Source of the DNA: an uncultured Myxococcales bacterium
Lineage (GTDB): Bacteria > Myxococcota_A > Polyangia > Polyangiales > Polyangiaceae
Assembly: GCA_937902985.1 (NCBI GenBank)
Contig: CALFNG010000312.1
Location: 1-43,479 of the forward strand
Length of the DNA stretch: 43,479 bases
Direction: 5' to 3'
Each line of letters opens with the position of its first letter. The first letter of the stretch is position 1. Positions 16,538 through 25,143 of the stretch are shown here, in pieces. The notes under the pieces are model-generated. The model was not told where the DNA came from, did not search any database, and saw only the letters and a program-made list of their open reading frames with translations. A program made the position numbers and the translations under genes.

Positions 16538-17236
16538 ATGATTTCTGGCAAGCAGACGGACGACGTATCGGGGGCCGCCCGCCCCGCGACCGGGGAAGCG
16601 AGAGAGGGCCTCTTGCCGGACGAAGACGAGCTGGAAGGCGGGTCCGCCGAGCGAGCGCTAGCGGAAGACGACGACGCCGGCCCGCAGCCACCCCCTCCTC
16701 CGCAGGTGGCGGACCTGGCCGCCGCGTGCGTGCGGTTCGTGGCCACCCGATACGGTGCGCCGCTCGACTTCGCCCCCGAGACGCTGAGCTTCGTCGACCA
16801 CTGGGTGCGCGAGGCGCGCGCCGAGATCGTCGTTCGGCCCGAGGCCGTCGAGGTGGTCCACGCCGCCGCAGGCGCATACCTCGGCGAAGTGATCCGCCGA
16901 GCGTTCGGCGGCTCGTGGCGAGCCGAAGGTCACCACGCCGACTGGCGCTTGCAGCTCGAGCGCGTTTACTGCTCGTTCAACCCCATCGGGATGGCCCGAG
17001 AGGCATTGCTCCTCGAAAGCGCCGACGGCTGGGGCGCGCATTTCGAGCTCGACCCCGCCGAGGCCGATGCCATCGAGCAGCGCCTCGCGGCGCTCCCGCC
17101 GGCACCGGACGACGAGTTCTACGCGCCGAGCACGCGCTTCGACGTCGTGGCGATCCTCGTCGAGGCACTTCGCGCGAGCCTGCGGTCCCGCGGCCTCAGC
17201 GACGTGCGCTTTGCGCCCGAAGATTATACGGCGTGA
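16538..17236 (+). CDS. hypothetical protein with acidic, disordered N-terminus
   Basis: The protein has 232 residues. Residues 1-55 are acidic and end in a Pro run. The rest is a compact alpha/beta domain (VADLAAACVRFVATRYGAPL near 57, VVHAAAGAYLGEVIRRAFGG, WRLQLERVYCSFNPIGMARE, then FELDPAEADAIEQRLAAL). I recognise no catalytic motif, signal or membrane segment. It is 30 bp upstream of the UvrD/PcrA helicase gene on the same strand, so the two may share a transcript, but the helicase has its own -10-like sequence in the gap. No good Shine-Dalgarno precedes the ATG. Confidence 0.72.
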   Translation: MISGKQTDDVSGAARPATGEAREGLLPDEDELEGGSAERALAEDDDAGPQPPPPPQVADLAAACVRFVATRYGAPLDFAPETLSFVDHWVREARAEIVVRPEAVEVVHAAAGAYLGEVIRRAFGGSWRAEGHHADWRLQLERVYCSFNPIGMAREALLLESADGWGAHFELDPAEADAIEQRLAALPPAPDDEFYAPSTRFDVVAILVEALRASLRSRGLSDVRFAPEDYTA

Positions 17237-17266
17237 CCCCGCGGGCCACGTTAGGTTCCGAGGTCG

Positions 17267-19630
17267 ATGGTCTCGTTGCTCACGGGTGAAGAGGACGACG
17301 AGCTCGAGCCGGAGCAGCCGGACCCCTCGCCGCCCCCCACCTCGCCGCCCCCCACCTCGCCGCCCCCCGAGCTCAACGAGCCCCAGGCCGGCGCGGTGGA
17401 GCACTCGGCCGGGCCGCTGCTGGTCTTCGCCGGAGCCGGGAGCGGCAAGACCCGCGTCATCACCTACCGGATCGCGAACCTCATCGCCCGCGAGCGCGTC
17501 GCGCCGTGGCGCATCCTCGCGGTCACGTTCACGAACAAGGCCGCGGGCGAGATGCGCGCGCGCCTCGAGCGGCTCTGCGGGGCCGAGCTCGCGCGCGCCC
17601 TCTGGGTGGGCACCTTCCACGCGACCTGCGCCAAGCTGCTGCGAATCCACGGGAGCGCGATCGGCGTTCAACCGAATTTCGTCATCTACGACACGGCCGA
17701 CCAGAAGGCCGTCGTCTCGCGCGCCCTCAAAGACCTCGGTCTCGACGAGAAGCGCTACCCGGCGCGGGCCGTGCTCGCGCACATCCACAAGCACAAGCAA
17801 GAGGGGCGTGGTCCCGACGAGGCGGCGTCCCACTCGTACGTCGACGACGTCGCCCTTCGCCTCTACCGAACGTACGAGGAGCGGCTCCGCGCCGCGAACG
17901 CGGTCGACTTCGAAGACCTGATCCTGCTGGTCGCACGCCTCCTCTCGGACACGCCCGAGGGCGACAAGATCCGCCGGCGCTTCGACTACGTGCTCGTCGA
18001 CGAGTTCCAGGACACCAACGCCACGCAGTACCGTTTCTTGCGCGAGCTGGTGCGCGGTCACAAGAACCTCTGCGTCGTCGGCGACGACGACCAGAGCATC
18101 TACCGGTGGCGCGGCGCCGATGTCCGCAACATCCGCTACTTTCGCCGCGACTATCCGGACGCGACGGTGGTCAAGCTCGAACAGAACTACCGCTCGAGCG
18201 GGCGCATCGTCGCCGCGGCCCTCGGCGTCATCTCTCGATCGAACGAGCGAGAGCCCAAGGAGCTCTGGACCGCCAACGAGCCGGGAGAGTTCGTTCACGT
18301 GGTGGCCGCCCGCGACGAGCGCGACGAGGCCGCGTTCGTCGTCGACGTCGTGCGCCGCGCCCGGGCCGAGGGGACCGACCTGCGCGAGATCGCGGTCTTC
18401 TACCGGATTCACGCGCAGTCGCGCGTCCTCGAAGAAGCGATGCGAGCGGCGAACCTGCCGTACCAGATCATCGGCGGGGCGAAGTTCTACGAGCGCGCGG
18501 AGGTCAAGGACGCGCTCGCGTATCTGCGGATCTTGCTGAACCCGGGCAGCGACGTCGACCTGCTCCGGGTCGTCAACGTTCCTCCGCGCGGCATCGGGCA
18601 GACGACGGTCGATCGCCTCACGGCCTGGGCCACGCTCAACGAGACGTCGGTCTTCGAGGCCCTCGCGCGCATCGACGAGATCGGCGATCTCGGGCCGCCC
18701 GCCAAGAAGAAGCTCGTGGCGTTTCGCGAGCTCTTGGAGAGGCTCCGGGCCGAGAGCGAGATCGCGCCGAGCGAGATGGTCGGCCGCGTGCTCTCGGAGA
18801 CGGGGTACGTCCAGGCCCTGAAGAAGGAAGACACCGCCGAGAGCGACGCGCGCATCGAGAACCTTCAAGAGCTCGCGAGCTCGATGCAAGACTACGAGGC
18901 CGAGGCCGAGGCGGCCGGTGAGGCGCCGAGCCTCGCGGGGTTCCTCGAGCGCGTGACGCTCGTGAGCGACGTCGACGCTCTACCGAACCCCGACGGGACC
19001 GGTCCGCGCGACGACGGGCGGGTGGTGCTCATGACCGTGCACGGCGCGAAGGGCCTCGAGTTCGAGCACGTGCTGCTGACGGGAATGGAAGAGCAGATGT
19101 TCCCTTACAAGGGCGTCGATCCCGGGCAGACCGACGAGCTCGAAGAAGAGCGGCGCCTGGCGTACGTGGCGATCACGCGCGCGAGGAGGCACCTCTTCAT
19201 GACGCATACGCAGATGCGCCAGATCTTCGGCACGACGCGGTGGAACCGGCCGAGCCGCTTCCTCGGCGAGCTTCCGAACGGGGTCGCAGAGCACCGGAAG
19301 ACCGCGGCGATGACGGGCGAGATGCAGTTCGGGCGATACGTCGATCGGGGTCCGGCGTCGGAGTCGCGCGGCCAGCCGTGGCGCCACCCGCAAACGCCGC
19401 GCGAGGCGGCGCCGGAGCCGGGCAGCCGCTACGTCGACCACGAGTTCTTCGACGACCGCACCGATCCGGTGACGGACATGCCCCTTCGTCGCGGCGCCCG
19501 GGTGACCCACGACCGCTTCGGCGACGGCGAGGTCCTCAAGGCGGTGAGCGTCGGCGAGCCGGCGGTCGTCGTGTTCTTCCCGGGCTGGGGCGAGAAGAAG
19601 ATCCTCGCTCGCTTCTTGAAGCCCGCCTAG
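17267..19630 (+). CDS. pcrA: UvrD/PcrA-type superfamily 1 DNA helicase
   Basis: The 787-residue protein has all SF1A motifs: Q-motif LNEPQ (36-40), Walker A AGAGSGKT (55-62), the FTNKAAGEMR motif, DEFQDTN Walker B (245-251), QSIYRWRGAD (motif III), the EQNYRSS motif IV, VVLMTVHGAKGLEFEHVLL (motif V) and the VAITRARRHLF motif VI. The C-terminal region GARVTHDRFGDGEVLKAV to WGEKKILARFLKPA matches the Tudor-like RNA-polymerase-binding end of PcrA/UvrD. It unwinds DNA 3'-5' in excision repair and removes obstacles. Residues 20-34 come from a 15-bp triplicate giving (SPPPT) repeats, outside the helicase fold. The ATG follows a TAGGTT by 9 nt, with no usual Shine-Dalgarno. Confidence 0.96.
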   Translation: MVSLLTGEEDDELEPEQPDPSPPPTSPPPTSPPPELNEPQAGAVEHSAGPLLVFAGAGSGKTRVITYRIANLIARERVAPWRILAVTFTNKAAGEMRARLERLCGAELARALWVGTFHATCAKLLRIHGSAIGVQPNFVIYDTADQKAVVSRALKDLGLDEKRYPARAVLAHIHKHKQEGRGPDEAASHSYVDDVALRLYRTYEERLRAANAVDFEDLILLVARLLSDTPEGDKIRRRFDYVLVDEFQDTNATQYRFLRELVRGHKNLCVVGDDDQSIYRWRGADVRNIRYFRRDYPDATVVKLEQNYRSSGRIVAAALGVISRSNEREPKELWTANEPGEFVHVVAARDERDEAAFVVDVVRRARAEGTDLREIAVFYRIHAQSRVLEEAMRAANLPYQIIGGAKFYERAEVKDALAYLRILLNPGSDVDLLRVVNVPPRGIGQTTVDRLTAWATLNETSVFEALARIDEIGDLGPPAKKKLVAFRELLERLRAESEIAPSEMVGRVLSETGYVQALKKEDTAESDARIENLQELASSMQDYEAEAEAAGEAPSLAGFLERVTLVSDVDALPNPDGTGPRDDGRVVLMTVHGAKGLEFEHVLLTGMEEQMFPYKGVDPGQTDELEEERRLAYVAITRARRHLFMTHTQMRQIFGTTRWNRPSRFLGELPNGVAEHRKTAAMTGEMQFGRYVDRGPASESRGQPWRHPQTPREAAPEPGSRYVDHEFFDDRTDPVTDMPLRRGARVTHDRFGDGEVLKAVSVGEPAVVVFFPGWGEKKILARFLKPA
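17326..17370. repeat. three tandem copies of a 15-bp unit in the helicase 5' end
   Basis: CTCGCCGCCCCCCAC occurs at 17326-17340 and 17341-17355; the third copy (17356-17370) ends GA in place of AC. It encodes a short SPPPT pentapeptide repeat before the Q-motif of the helicase. The unit length keeps the frame. Confidence 0.95.
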
Positions 19631-19663
19631 AAGGTGCACCCCGGCCCAGCGGAAAGAGGGGGA

Positions 19664-20764
19664 TCAATAAGGCGTGCGGACCCACCAGGGATCGCACGCC
19701 CATCGCGAGGCGAACGCGTCGCGCACGACGCCCTCGGCTTGCTTGCCACGCGGCGAGAAGCCCCAGGGCGCCTCTTGGGACGTGTCGTCGGGATCGGAGT
19801 ACACACGCCAGACGAAGAAGCCTGCGAAGTCTCGCTCGTCGAGCATGGGCTCGAGGAGCGCGCGGTACGCCTTCGCTTGCGCCGCCTCGTCGACCCGGAC
19901 GCCGGTCATCGAGTCGGGCCACTCCCACGGACGCACCGCGGGATCGGGCCGGGTCGTGTACCCGATCTCCGAGAAGAGCACCGGCTTCCGCCACCGGTCG
20001 GCGAGCGCGCGAACCTTGTCGCGAATCGCACGGGCGTGGTCGACCATGCTGGCCTCGGACGCCCCCGCGGCGTCGGCGAGCGGATAGAAGGCGTTGATGC
20101 CGATGACGTCGACGTCGCCCAGCGTCACGTCGTCATCGACGTCGTCCCAGTTCGACGAATACGTGACGATGCCGTGGTAGACGCGCCTAACTTCGCGCAA
20201 GAGGCGCGTGAAGCTGGGTCCGTGCGCGGTGGTGACCCAGGAGCGAAGCTCGACGCCGGCGGAGAACATCTCGACGTGCGTGGCCTCGGCGACGCGCGCC
20301 CACTCGCGAATGAAGCGCGTGTAGCTCGCCGACCATCGCGCCCAGCCGGCTTCGGTCGCGGGGTCGAGCTCTCCCCGCCAGGTTCCGGACTCGACCCACA
20401 CGTGAGGAATCAGCATCACGTGGAGCCCGCGCGAGTGAGCCATCGCGATGGCCTTGGTGACGTCGGCCCGATTCTGTTCGAACGGCGATTCGAACGTGAG
20501 GTCGACGCCCATTCCGTCGGCGCCCGCCACCCGCCCGAACGGAGTCAGCGCGACCCAGGTCGCGCCGAGCGCGCGCACTTCGGACAGCGTCCGGTCGTAG
20601 GCGACCGACCCGTAGCCGACGCCGGAGTGATAGCCGTTCTCGATCGGCCCGACCGTGATGCCTCGAACGCCGCCAAGCTCGGCCACGGACCAGGCATCCG
20701 GACCGGGCGCAGCCAGGGCCAGGCGGGCGGCGAGCGCGAAGGCGATCGGCGCCGCGCTCGTCAA
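19664..20764 (-). CDS. GH113-like TIM-barrel glycoside hydrolase, probably exported
   Basis: The 366-residue protein starts with a weak signal-like stretch (APIAFALAARLALAAPG) and then shows the pattern of GH113/GTA-type barrels. GYGSVAYDRTLSEVRALGAT is followed by WVALTPFG, HSRGLHVMLIPHVWV, EMFSAGVELRSW (acid/base Glu region), DVIGINAFYPL and VLFSEIGYTTRP (probable nucleophile Glu). A late GFFVWRVYSDPDD follows. GH113 members are beta-mannanases, and related TIM-barrel proteins act on other glycans; the substrate is not fixed by sequence. The start is a TTG that overlaps the HAD gene stop by 4 nt (TTGA), indicating translational coupling. It is the last gene of a five-gene leftward operon and converges with the helicase. 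Confidence 0.82.
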   Translation of the reverse strand: MTSAAPIAFALAARLALAAPGPDAWSVAELGGVRGITVGPIENGYHSGVGYGSVAYDRTLSEVRALGATWVALTPFGRVAGADGMGVDLTFESPFEQNRADVTKAIAMAHSRGLHVMLIPHVWVESGTWRGELDPATEAGWARWSASYTRFIREWARVAEATHVEMFSAGVELRSWVTTAHGPSFTRLLREVRRVYHGIVTYSSNWDDVDDDVTLGDVDVIGINAFYPLADAAGASEASMVDHARAIRDKVRALADRWRKPVLFSEIGYTTRPDPAVRPWEWPDSMTGVRVDEAAQAKAYRALLEPMLDERDFAGFFVWRVYSDPDDTSQEAPWGFSPRGKQAEGVVRDAFASRWACDPWWVRTPY

Positions 20765-21426
20765 AGCCCCTCCTCGAGCACGGCGTCGGTGAGCTCATCG
20801 AGGCTGGTCACCACGGCGTCGGCCCCGGCGCGCACGAGCTCGTCGCGCGGGTGGGAGTGCGTCACCGCGACGCATCGGAGCCGCGCGCGCTTGGCCGCGG
20901 TGACCCCGCCCGTCGAGTCCTCGACCACGACGGCGGGCCCGGCGTGTCCGTCGCGCCGGAGCTGGTCGAGGGCGAGCAAAAATGCGGCCGGATCGGGCTT
21001 CGACGCGGGCGTCTTCTCGGCGCTGACGATGAACGCGACGCTCGCTCGGGCGCCCATCTTCTGCAGAGCGAACTCGATCTCGGGCTCGAGCGCGCCCGAC
21101 ACGATCGCAACGGGACCTCGCGCCGCTCGCCGCGCGATGAGGTCGGCGGCGCCCGGGAACGTCCAGAACGAGTCCGCGAAGCGCGCCATGAAGCGCGGAG
21201 CCTTCGCGGCGACGGCGGCGCGCACGTCGTCTTCTCTCAGCGTCCGCCCACCGCGCGAGAGTACGGCGCGGAAGACGCCCGCATCGTCGAGGCTGATGTA
21301 ACGCTCGAGGTAGTCTTTCTCGGCGATGGTGACGCCGTGCCTCTCGAGGACGTCGTTGAACGCAGCGAGATGAACGAGCTCGCTGTCGACGAGCACTCCG
21401 TCGAAGTCGAGGAGCGTGGCGATCAC
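20761..21426 (-). CDS. HAD-superfamily phosphatase (beta-phosphoglucomutase/phosphoglycolate phosphatase-like)
   Basis: This 221-residue protein has the HAD motifs in order. Motif I is LLDFDGVLVDSE (nucleophile Asp8), a helical cap follows (AFNDVLERHGVTI...), motif II is VAIVSGALEPE, motif III is the Lys in SAEKTPASKPDP, and motif IV is VVVEDSTGGV. The DGVLVDSE and KPDP patterns are typical of subfamily IA members that act on small sugar phosphates. The substrate is unknown. The start is GTG 21426. It overlaps the glycosidase start by 4 nt, so the two products may act in one carbohydrate pathway; this is inference. Confidence 0.9.
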   Translation of the reverse strand: MIATLLDFDGVLVDSELVHLAAFNDVLERHGVTIAEKDYLERYISLDDAGVFRAVLSRGGRTLREDDVRAAVAAKAPRFMARFADSFWTFPGAADLIARRAARGPVAIVSGALEPEIEFALQKMGARASVAFIVSAEKTPASKPDPAAFLLALDQLRRDGHAGPAVVVEDSTGGVTAAKRARLRCVAVTHSHPRDELVRAGADAVVTSLDELTDAVLEEGL

Positions 21427-21477
21427 GGGGTCATCCTTTCGAGTCGGCCCGAGTTGGCTCGAATTGCCCTACTGGCT

Positions 21478-22119
21478 CTACTTGCCTCCGCGGTCGAGGT
21501 CGAGAGACACGATCACCGCGCGACCGAAGCGCGCTTCCACGGGCTCGGTCATCGGGGAATAGCCTTCGCGCCGCACGACCAGCGAGTGCGTGCCCGCGCG
21601 GACCTCGACGGAGAGCGGCGTCTGGCCGGCAATGGCTTTGCCGTCGACCGCCATCGACGCCCCGGAGGGCGAGGTGGTGACGGTCAGCATCGAAGGCCGC
21701 AAGCGAAGCCCCTGCGCCTCGCGCTCGGCGTCCGCGCGATCCCGCGGGGTCACGTCTTTCGACGCGAGGTAGTCTTCGATCGCGCCGGCCGCGCCTTCGG
21801 CGTCGTCGAGCCCTTCGCGGCAACGAACGATGTTCCAGAGCTCGCTCGAAGGGCCTCCCAGCCGGTAAGCCGCGCGAAAGTACTCGATAGCGTCGCCGTA
21901 TCGACCGGCTCGGAAGCTCCGGACGCCCTCTTGATCCAGCTCCCGCGCAGCGTCGACGCTCGGGTGGCTCTCGGACCCCGGGCGGCCTCCACCCACCGAC
22001 GCGCTTCCCTCTCGCGGAACGCACCCGCCGGCCAGGCTGCCGGCGCCGCCGATGACGGTCGCGAACGTCACGAACCTCGCGAGAGAACCGATCTCGGGGA
22101 AGGCCGAACGCTTCGTCAC
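21478..22119 (-). CDS. TPR-PEGA domain lipoprotein
   Basis: The 213-residue protein has an N-terminal signal ending in SLAGGC (lipobox Cys33). A TPR-like helical pair (LDQEGVRSFRAGRYGDAIEY, then FRAAYRLGG, near 60-90) comes next. The C-terminal PEGA domain (LTVTTSPSGASMAVDGKAIA, then TPLSVEVRAGTHSLVVRREG, near 143-190) is a beta module common in myxobacterial surface proteins. It is probably anchored in the envelope. The start is GTG. It lies between the membrane phosphoesterase and the HAD gene with gaps of 36 and 51 bp, so it belongs to the prmC operon. Its partner is unknown. Confidence 0.85.
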   Translation of the reverse strand: MTKRSAFPEIGSLARFVTFATVIGGAGSLAGGCVPREGSASVGGGRPGSESHPSVDAARELDQEGVRSFRAGRYGDAIEYFRAAYRLGGPSSELWNIVRCREGLDDAEGAAGAIEDYLASKDVTPRDRADAEREAQGLRLRPSMLTVTTSPSGASMAVDGKAIAGQTPLSVEVRAGTHSLVVRREGYSPMTEPVEARFGRAVIVSLDLDRGGK

Positions 22120-22155
22120 GGCGTCAGGTGCTCACCGAGTACAGCGTACCCCGCC

Positions 22156-23403
22156 TCAGGCCGCCACGAGGACAATGCGGGTCACTTCGGGGGGCGCTCC
22201 GACGCGACTGGGCGCGCCCACGGTCCCGAACCCGCTGTTCACGTAGAGCGTCGTTCCCTTCACGTGGTAGGCGCCGGCGACGTACCTGAGGAACAGCCCC
22301 ACGGGCGAGAACCCCGGGTTGATCTGGCCGCCGTGGGTGTGTCCGCTGAGCTGCACCGCCACCTCGCCCGCCCACTTTTCGATGGACGAAGGCTGGTGAG
22401 AAAGGAGGATCCGGGGCAGCTCCGGATTCACCGTGGAGATCGCGCGGGCGAAGCGTGGCCCCACGCGACCGTGCTTCTCCGACGAAAGGTCGTCAACGCC
22501 GAGGAGAGCGAACCCTCCGCCGTCCGCCGGGCGGATGCATCGGCCGGAGTCGCGCAAGACGTCGATTCCGGCGGCAGCGAGCGTCGCGACGACCGCGTCA
22601 GCCCCGGCGTAGTAGTCATGGTTGCCGAGCACCGCGGACACGCCGTCGCGAGCCGGAAGGTCCGCGAGCTTGCGGGCGGCGAGGGGGGCGTAGTTCGGAT
22701 CGAAGTCGACCAGGTCCCCGGTGACGACGATCAGATCGGGCCGCGCGACGCGCACGAGCGCGAGCCCCTCGTCGAGCTCGTGCTCGCCGACGAACGCGCC
22801 CGCGTGGATGTCGCTGACCTGCGCGATGACGTACCCGTCGAGAGCCCGAGGAAGACCCGGGACCCTTATCGGCACCTCGCGCAGCACGTACGCGTGGCGA
22901 CCTCGGACCATTCCCCACCCGAGCATCGACCCCGTCGCTCCGAAGAGCGCCGCGCCGCCCACTCCCTCGGCCCACTGTCTCCGGGTCATGCGTCTCAGGG
23001 TCATTTGCGCGCGCGTGATACCCGACGGTGCCTCGAGCGGCGGCAGAGGAGGCTCCAGGCTCGACGGCTCGCTCGCTCCGACGGCGCTCGGGGGCGCGCG
23101 AGACGACCCGATGCGGCCGAGACCCCACAGCGCCCCGTTCAGGATCGCGACGGGTATGGCGGCGAGGATGAAGGTCGTGAAGAGAACGACCAGCCCCGTG
23201 TGCACCAGGGCCGCGCCGTGGCTGTGCCAGTGAATGACCAACAGGTCGGTGATGCGGTCGACGACCACGAGGAGGATCAGGGCCCCGGCGAGCGCGTGCC
23301 TTCGCCGGCGGACCCGCTCCAGCCACGGGAATGCCCGGGTTGCCCAGCGGAACACGAGCCACGGCACGAGGAGCGTGGCGAGGGACCGGACAACGAAGAG
23401 CAT
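22156..23403 (-). CDS. membrane-anchored metallophosphoesterase (YkuE-like)
   Basis: In this 415-residue protein the N-terminal 100 residues hold three hydrophobic segments (for example LAGALILLVVVDRITDLLV and VLFTTFILAAIPVAILNGAL). After a Pro-rich linker, a calcineurin-like domain starts with IAQVSDIHAGAF and continues with VVTGDLVDF, VLGNHDYY, ILLSHQP and LSGHTHGGQ. YNSG-type ending NSGFGTVGAP is typical of the YkuE/YaeI group, some of which dephosphorylate lipids such as UDP-diacylglucosamine. A twin-Arg-like RRQWAEGVGG lies before the second hydrophobic stretch. The active site would face the periplasm if that stretch is a membrane helix. It follows prmC by 29 bp. Confidence 0.92.
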   Translation of the reverse strand: MLFVVRSLATLLVPWLVFRWATRAFPWLERVRRRRHALAGALILLVVVDRITDLLVIHWHSHGAALVHTGLVVLFTTFILAAIPVAILNGALWGLGRIGSSRAPPSAVGASEPSSLEPPLPPLEAPSGITRAQMTLRRMTRRQWAEGVGGAALFGATGSMLGWGMVRGRHAYVLREVPIRVPGLPRALDGYVIAQVSDIHAGAFVGEHELDEGLALVRVARPDLIVVTGDLVDFDPNYAPLAARKLADLPARDGVSAVLGNHDYYAGADAVVATLAAAGIDVLRDSGRCIRPADGGGFALLGVDDLSSEKHGRVGPRFARAISTVNPELPRILLSHQPSSIEKWAGEVAVQLSGHTHGGQINPGFSPVGLFLRYVAGAYHVKGTTLYVNSGFGTVGAPSRVGAPPEVTRIVLVAA

Positions 23404-23432
23404 CGCGTGACGCGCGCGCTCGGAAGCGCGGA

Positions 23433-24311
23433 TCAGACCCGTTCTAGCACGCCGCTCACCACCCGTTCGACACGTGCGTAGTCGCGCCGGACCTCGATCT
23501 CGGCAAACCCGGCGTCCACGAACAGCTCGACCGCAGCAGCGGCTTGCCCGTAGCCGATCTCGATGGCAAGCCGGCCGGCCAAGGCCAGGTGGGGGCGAGC
23601 GCCCGCGACGACGCGGCGAACGATCGCGAGCCCGTCACGGCCTCCCGCGAGCGCGAGTCTGGGTTCATGGTCGCGTATCTCGGGCTGAAGCTCTTCGAGC
23701 TCGCCGCCGGCGATGTACGGAGGGTTCGCTGTCACGAGGTCGAAGCGACACGCGGGGTCGAGGGCGGCGAAGAGGTCGCCTCGACGGAACGCGACGTTGT
23801 AGGCCCCGAGACGCAGAGCATTGTCGCGGGCCACGGCGAGTGCGTCGGCGCTGGCGTCGGAGGCGACCACGAGCGAGGTCGGTCGCTCGCGCGCCAGCGT
23901 GACGGCGACGCAGCCGCTGCCGGTGCAGAGGTCGAGGGCGCGAACGCACATCGAGAGGTCGCGGGTCCGTTCGAGCGCCACGTCGACGAGCGTCTCGGTG
24001 TCGGGGCGCGGGATCAGCACCCGCGGATCGACGCGAAACGGGCGCCCGTAGAACTCGCGCACCCCGAGGATGTAGGCCACCGGCTCGCGAGCCCTCCGCC
24101 GCTTGACCAGCTCCCGGAAGGGACCGAGTTCGTCGGGTTCGAGCGCTCGCTTCGCGTCAGCGATGAGCTGGATGCGCGTAAAGGAGAGCGCCTTCCCGAG
24201 GAGTAGCTCGGCGTCGAGGCGCGGGCTCTCGATTCCGCGCGCCCGGAAGTCGTCGGTCGCCCAGCGAAGGACCGTCTCGATGGTCCACTCTTGCGGGTGG
24301 GGCGCCGTCAC
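23433..24311 (-). CDS. prmC: peptide chain release factor N5-glutamine methyltransferase PrmC
   Basis: The 292-residue protein has the N-terminal helical domain (VLRWATDDFRARGIESPRLD, then AELLLGKALSFTR) and the Rossmann-type methyltransferase core. RALDLCTGSGCVAVTLA binds SAM, VVASDASADAL is the ribose-binding acid, and the diagnostic NPPY motif is near residue 194. FYGRPFRVDPRVLIPRPDTE is also a PrmC hallmark. It methylates the GGQ glutamine of release factors RF1/RF2. The start is taken as GTG 24311, which gives the family length; the longer open frame upstream has no PrmC similarity and runs into the divergent gene. No prfA gene is adjacent. It heads the operon with the membrane phosphoesterase. 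Confidence 0.93.
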   Translation of the reverse strand: MTAPHPQEWTIETVLRWATDDFRARGIESPRLDAELLLGKALSFTRIQLIADAKRALEPDELGPFRELVKRRRAREPVAYILGVREFYGRPFRVDPRVLIPRPDTETLVDVALERTRDLSMCVRALDLCTGSGCVAVTLARERPTSLVVASDASADALAVARDNALRLGAYNVAFRRGDLFAALDPACRFDLVTANPPYIAGGELEELQPEIRDHEPRLALAGGRDGLAIVRRVVAGARPHLALAGRLAIEIGYGQAAAAVELFVDAGFAEIEVRRDYARVERVVSGVLERV

Positions 24312-24440
24312 GCGGCGCGACTCGTAGCTCAGAACGCCGGCGGCCGCGAGCGTCGGTCGAGCGCTTCTTGCTCGATCCCGCACGCCGCGCCGAAGATCCA
24401 GGTACGAACTTTGGCCACGCGGTACTAGATTCTCGCCCGC

Positions 24441-25097
24441 TTGGACTCGCTTCCCCCGGATCCGCCCCCGATGGCCGCTGCCCCCGCCGCAGCGCCCGGC
24501 GACATCTATCCGCGAGACAGCCGCGAACATGACCTCTGCGCGCGGGCGAGCCACCCCGACTGGTTCTATCTCGGAGGCCTGGCTCTGCTCGACGTCGGCA
24601 CGGTCTGGGCAAGCACCACGATCACCTTGAAGTACTCGCCGAACCTGCTGCTCCGATCGACGGGGCCGCTCATGATCGGGTTCGCCTGGGGCGCGACGCT
24701 CGGCGGGGGCTGGCTCGCGCTGCCGAAGTGCTCTCTCGAGTGGGTGGGCGAATCGCCGCGCGAGGGACGCGCGCGGCCATCGTGGCCGCTGGCCGTCTCG
24801 ATCGCCATGCTCGCGGGCTTCACGGCGCCCATCGTCAGCTTCATCGCGATCGGTTACTGCAGCCTCGACCCGGACAATCCCGCGACCACCCCTTGCCAGC
24901 AGGGGTTCATCGCGAGCACGAGCACCTTCGAGCGCGAGATGCGCCTGGTGCTCGCGGGCGTGGCAGGCTTCGGCGGCGCGCTCCTGCCCTATCTGATCCC
25001 GCCCACCACCGTGAGGGCCGCCCGCGAGATCGATCGACTCCGCATCGGCGTCGACGGCCGCGGGGGGGGCTTCATCGGCTACTCGGGGACGTTCTAG
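24441..25097 (+). CDS. hypothetical integral membrane protein
   Basis: A 218-residue protein with four likely membrane segments: near 41-60 (WFYLGGLALLDVGTVWA), 75-92 (GPLMIGFAWGATLGGGWLAL), 115-140 (LAVSIAMLAGFTAPIVSFIA) and 165-190 (LVLAGVAGFGGALLPYLI). A conserved-looking CSLDPDNPATTPCQQG loop with two cysteines lies between the third and fourth, possibly a periplasmic disulphide. No family is recognised. Start: TTG 24441 lies 9 nt after TAGATT; ATG 24471 is an alternative that removes a Pro-rich tail only. It is divergent from prmC and convergent with the thioredoxin gene. Confidence 0.72.
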   Translation: MDSLPPDPPPMAAAPAAAPGDIYPRDSREHDLCARASHPDWFYLGGLALLDVGTVWASTTITLKYSPNLLLRSTGPLMIGFAWGATLGGGWLALPKCSLEWVGESPREGRARPSWPLAVSIAMLAGFTAPIVSFIAIGYCSLDPDNPATTPCQQGFIASTSTFEREMRLVLAGVAGFGGALLPYLIPPTTVRAAREIDRLRIGVDGRGGGFIGYSGTF

Positions 25098-25143
25098 CCA
25101 TTCTTAGAGCCGCGCTCTTCGTTGCGGGCGCGTCGGGCGCCGC

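Noticed and set aside
16658-18889. A 743-codon open frame on the minus strand opposite the helicase.
   Set aside because: The plus strand encodes a complete UvrD/PcrA with all motifs; the antisense frame has no recognisable domain.
20851-23481. An 876-codon open frame on the plus strand opposite the HAD, PEGA and phosphoesterase genes.
   Set aside because: It mirrors the codon pattern of the real minus-strand genes, has Arg/His/Asp-rich sequence without motifs, and runs through several gene boundaries. It is an effect of GC-rich third positions.
25106-25118. AGAGC/GCTCT hairpin between two convergent genes as a terminator.
   Set aside because: The stem has only five base pairs and no T-run, so it is not distinguishable from chance.
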